Source: Pseudomonas piscis (lineage in GTDB: Bacteria > Pseudomonadota > Gammaproteobacteria > Pseudomonadales > Pseudomonadaceae). From it: a DNA stretch of 64,000 bases. Positions 62,587 to 64,000 of this stretch are shown here, piece by piece. Position 1 is the stretch's first letter, and the number at the start of each line of letters is the position of its first letter. The notes beneath the pieces were generated by a model, which saw nothing but the letters and a program-made list of their open reading frames with translations, was not told the DNA's origin and did no database searches. The stretch covers positions 744,001 through 808,000 of the forward strand of contig NZ_WHUV01000001.1 in assembly GCF_009380155.1 (NCBI RefSeq), given 5' to 3'. Both the position numbers and the translations under genes were made by a program.

Positions 62587-63186
62587 ATGCTGGACGAGCT
62601 ACTTCATCGGGTAAGCCACTACACCCCGCGTACATTGGAGGCCGACCGACGTTTTCCCGAGGCCGCGGTGCTGGTGCCCATCACCCGCAGCGACGAGCCG
62701 GAACTGGTGCTGACCCTGCGCGCCAGCGGGCTTTCCACCCATGGCGGCGAGGTGGCTTTTCCTGGCGGCCGGCGTGACCCGGAGGACCCGGACCTGGTGT
62801 TCACCGCCCTGCGCGAAGCAGAGGAAGAGATCGGCCTGCCGCCTGGGCTGGTGGAAGTCATTGGTCCCCTGAGCCCGTTGATCTCCAAGCATGGACTGAA
62901 GGTCACGCCCTACGTCGGGGTGATTCCCGACTTCGTCGAGTATCGCGCCAACGACGCCGAGATCGCCGCGGTGTTCAACGTCCCCCTGGAGTTCTTTCGC
63001 CAGGACCCCAGGGAGCATACCCACCGCATCGATTACCAGGGGCGCAGCTGGTACGTTCCGAGCTATCGTTTCGGCGAGTTCAAGATCTGGGGCCTGACCG
63101 CGATCATGATCGTCGAACTGGTCAACCTGCTGTATGACGCCGGGATCAGCCTGCGCCACCCACCGAAGAATTCCGTCACCCTCTGA
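62587..63186 (+). CDS. CoA pyrophosphatase-like Nudix hydrolase
   Basis: 199 residues of the UPF0035/NudL type, which cleave CoA to phosphopantetheine and adenosine diphosphate. Blocks: [36 protein letters not shown] (in parts), followed by the box [13 protein letters not shown] (about 76-88) and [11 protein letters not shown]. Start ATG at 62587, just after a 13-base palindrome GTGCATGATGCAC (62549-62561). A gamma-class anhydrase-like gene follows on the same strand. Confidence 0.9.
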   Translation: MLDELLHRVSHYTPRTLEADRRFPEAAVLVPITRSDEPELVLTLRASGLSTHGGEVAFPGGRRDPEDPDLVFTALREAEEEIGLPPGLVEVIGPLSPLISKHGLKVTPYVGVIPDFVEYRANDAEIAAVFNVPLEFFRQDPREHTHRIDYQGRSWYVPSYRFGEFKIWGLTAIMIVELVNLLYDAGISLRHPPKNSVTL

Positions 63187-63241
63187 AGCCATCGCACGTA
63201 TGGCACTCACCCGCGGCTGCCTGAGCCATGAGGACAACAAG

Positions 63242-63766
63242 ATGAAATACCGCCTGGGCGATGCCCGAGTCGAAACCCATCCACAGAGCTGGGTAGCCCC
63301 GAACGCCACGCTGGTGGGCAAGGTCAAGCTGGAGGAGGGCGCCAGCGTGTGGTTCAACGCCGTGCTGCGCGGCGACAACGAACTGATCCTGATCGGCAGG
63401 CACAGTAACGTCCAGGACGGCACCGTGATGCATACCGACATGGGGTATCCACTGACCATCGGCACCGGGGTGACCATTGGCCACAACGCCATGCTGCATG
63501 GCTGCACCGTGGGCGACTACAGCCTGATCGGCATCAACGCGGTGATCCTCAACGGCGCGAAGATCGGCAAGAACTGCATCATCGGCGCCAACTCGCTGAT
63601 CGGCGAAGGCAAGGAGATTCCCGATGGTTCGCTGGTCATGGGCTCGCCGGGCAAGGTGGTGCGTGAACTCACCGAGCCGCAGAAAAAGATGCTCGAGGCC
63701 AGTGCCGCTCACTATGTGCACAACGCCCAGCGCTATGCCCGGGACCTGGCCGAGCAGGAGCCATGA
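63242..63766 (+). CDS. Gamma-class carbonic anhydrase-like hexapeptide protein
   Basis: 174-residue left-handed beta-helix protein of the YrdA/PaaY/CaiE group. Hexapeptide repeats run from about 20 to 125; the metal-site His residues appear in [20 protein letters not shown]. An amphipathic C-terminal helix follows. Metal-dependent carbonic anhydrase or thioesterase activity has been reported for relatives; the role here is unclear. The ATG at 63242 has GAGG 8 bases upstream and overlaps nothing upstream; its stop overlaps the start of the DUF1289 gene. Confidence 0.9.
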   Translation: MKYRLGDARVETHPQSWVAPNATLVGKVKLEEGASVWFNAVLRGDNELILIGRHSNVQDGTVMHTDMGYPLTIGTGVTIGHNAMLHGCTVGDYSLIGINAVILNGAKIGKNCIIGANSLIGEGKEIPDGSLVMGSPGKVVRELTEPQKKMLEASAAHYVHNAQRYARDLAEQEP

Positions 63767-63978
63767 GCCTTCCGGAGAAACCCGTGGCCTCGCCTTGCGT
63801 GAGCATCTGCGCCCTGGACGAACGGGATATCTGCACCGGTTGCCAGCGTACGGTGGACGAGATCACCCGTTGGGGACGCATGGACAATGCCGAGCGCCGT
63901 GCGGTATTGACCCTGTGCCATGAGCGCGCCAGGGACAGTGGGCTGCTGTGGCTGACGGGCTCGGGGAGCGGCAGCTGA
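63763..63978 (+). CDS. DUF1289 small Cys-rich protein
   Basis: 71 residues. Contains the DUF1289 pattern [18 protein letters not shown] with four Cys residues likely to bind a metal, then [12 protein letters not shown]. Function unknown. It overlaps the stop of the anhydrase-like gene by ATGA, so the two are co-translated. Ends 22 bases before the window edge. Confidence 0.88.
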   Translation: MSLPEKPVASPCVSICALDERDICTGCQRTVDEITRWGRMDNAERRAVLTLCHERARDSGLLWLTGSGSGS

Positions 63979-64000
63979 TTCGTTTCTGCTGTCTTGTCGG

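Overview
The window is a gene-dense, GC-rich stretch of a Pseudomonas chromosome, most likely from the P. fluorescens species complex. The evidence is a complete-looking alginate operon, a dauBAR arginine operon, a nagRA-(SIS)-FE PTS cluster, an HU of the HupN type, and REP-like inverted repeats between genes. I see no rRNA, tRNA, CRISPR array, prophage or insertion sequence, and no obvious foreign island. The window starts inside algI.

Layout. 1-12.3 kb: alginate operon on the minus strand in the order algD-alg8-alg44-algK-algE-algG-algX-algL-algI (algJ, algF and algA would lie beyond the left edge), with an 812-base regulatory region upstream of algD. 13.1-19.9 kb: yaaA, a polysaccharide deacetylase-like protein, a PIN-PhoH ATPase, a LysR regulator, a small DMT/YdcZ membrane protein and moaCDE. 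20.1-23.8 kb: a periplasmic amino-acid-binding protein facing the dauB-dauA-dauR operon. 23.9-30.7 kb: rhlB, a serine esterase, a FadR-type regulator with an MFS transporter, a SnoaL-like protein, a GIY-YIG protein, a GST and a membrane-anchored glutaredoxin. 30.7-37.5 kb: ndpA and hupN (divergent nucleoid proteins), rlmF, valS, a conserved small protein and holC. 37.5-41.5 kb: pepA divergent from lptFG. 41.7-47.8 kb: lepA-lepB-rnc-era-recO-pdxJ. 47.9-53.8 kb: mltF divergent from purL, then a YqfO-like protein. 53.9-61.1 kb: the N-acetylglucosamine operon nagR-nagA-SIS deaminase-nagF-nagE (minus strand). 61.3-64 kb: an L,D-transpeptidase, two divergent Nudix hydrolases, a gamma-carbonic-anhydrase-like protein and a DUF1289 protein.

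How the genes work together. The alg genes make, modify, secrete and partly degrade alginate: AlgD makes GDP-mannuronate, Alg8/Alg44 polymerise it under c-di-GMP control, AlgK/AlgE export it, AlgG epimerises, AlgX/AlgI acetylate and AlgL cleaves. The dau genes convert D-arginine via a keto acid to L-arginine. The facing binding-protein gene carries the same operator-like palindrome over its -10 region, suggesting one regulon. The nag operon imports and phosphorylates GlcNAc, deacetylates it, and deaminates GlcN6P with a SIS-family enzyme.

No wholly new gene system was found. The most interesting signals are non-coding or architectural: a REP-like sequence translated as part of the AlgE signal peptide; a possible G-quadruplex plus REPIN between algL and algI; a repeat hairpin between algD and alg8; matching operators in the dau region; an array of GTGGTAT motifs around the nagR promoter; a degenerate second IIB domain in NagE; and a gene order (lptG next to lepA, no mucD) that looks rearranged.
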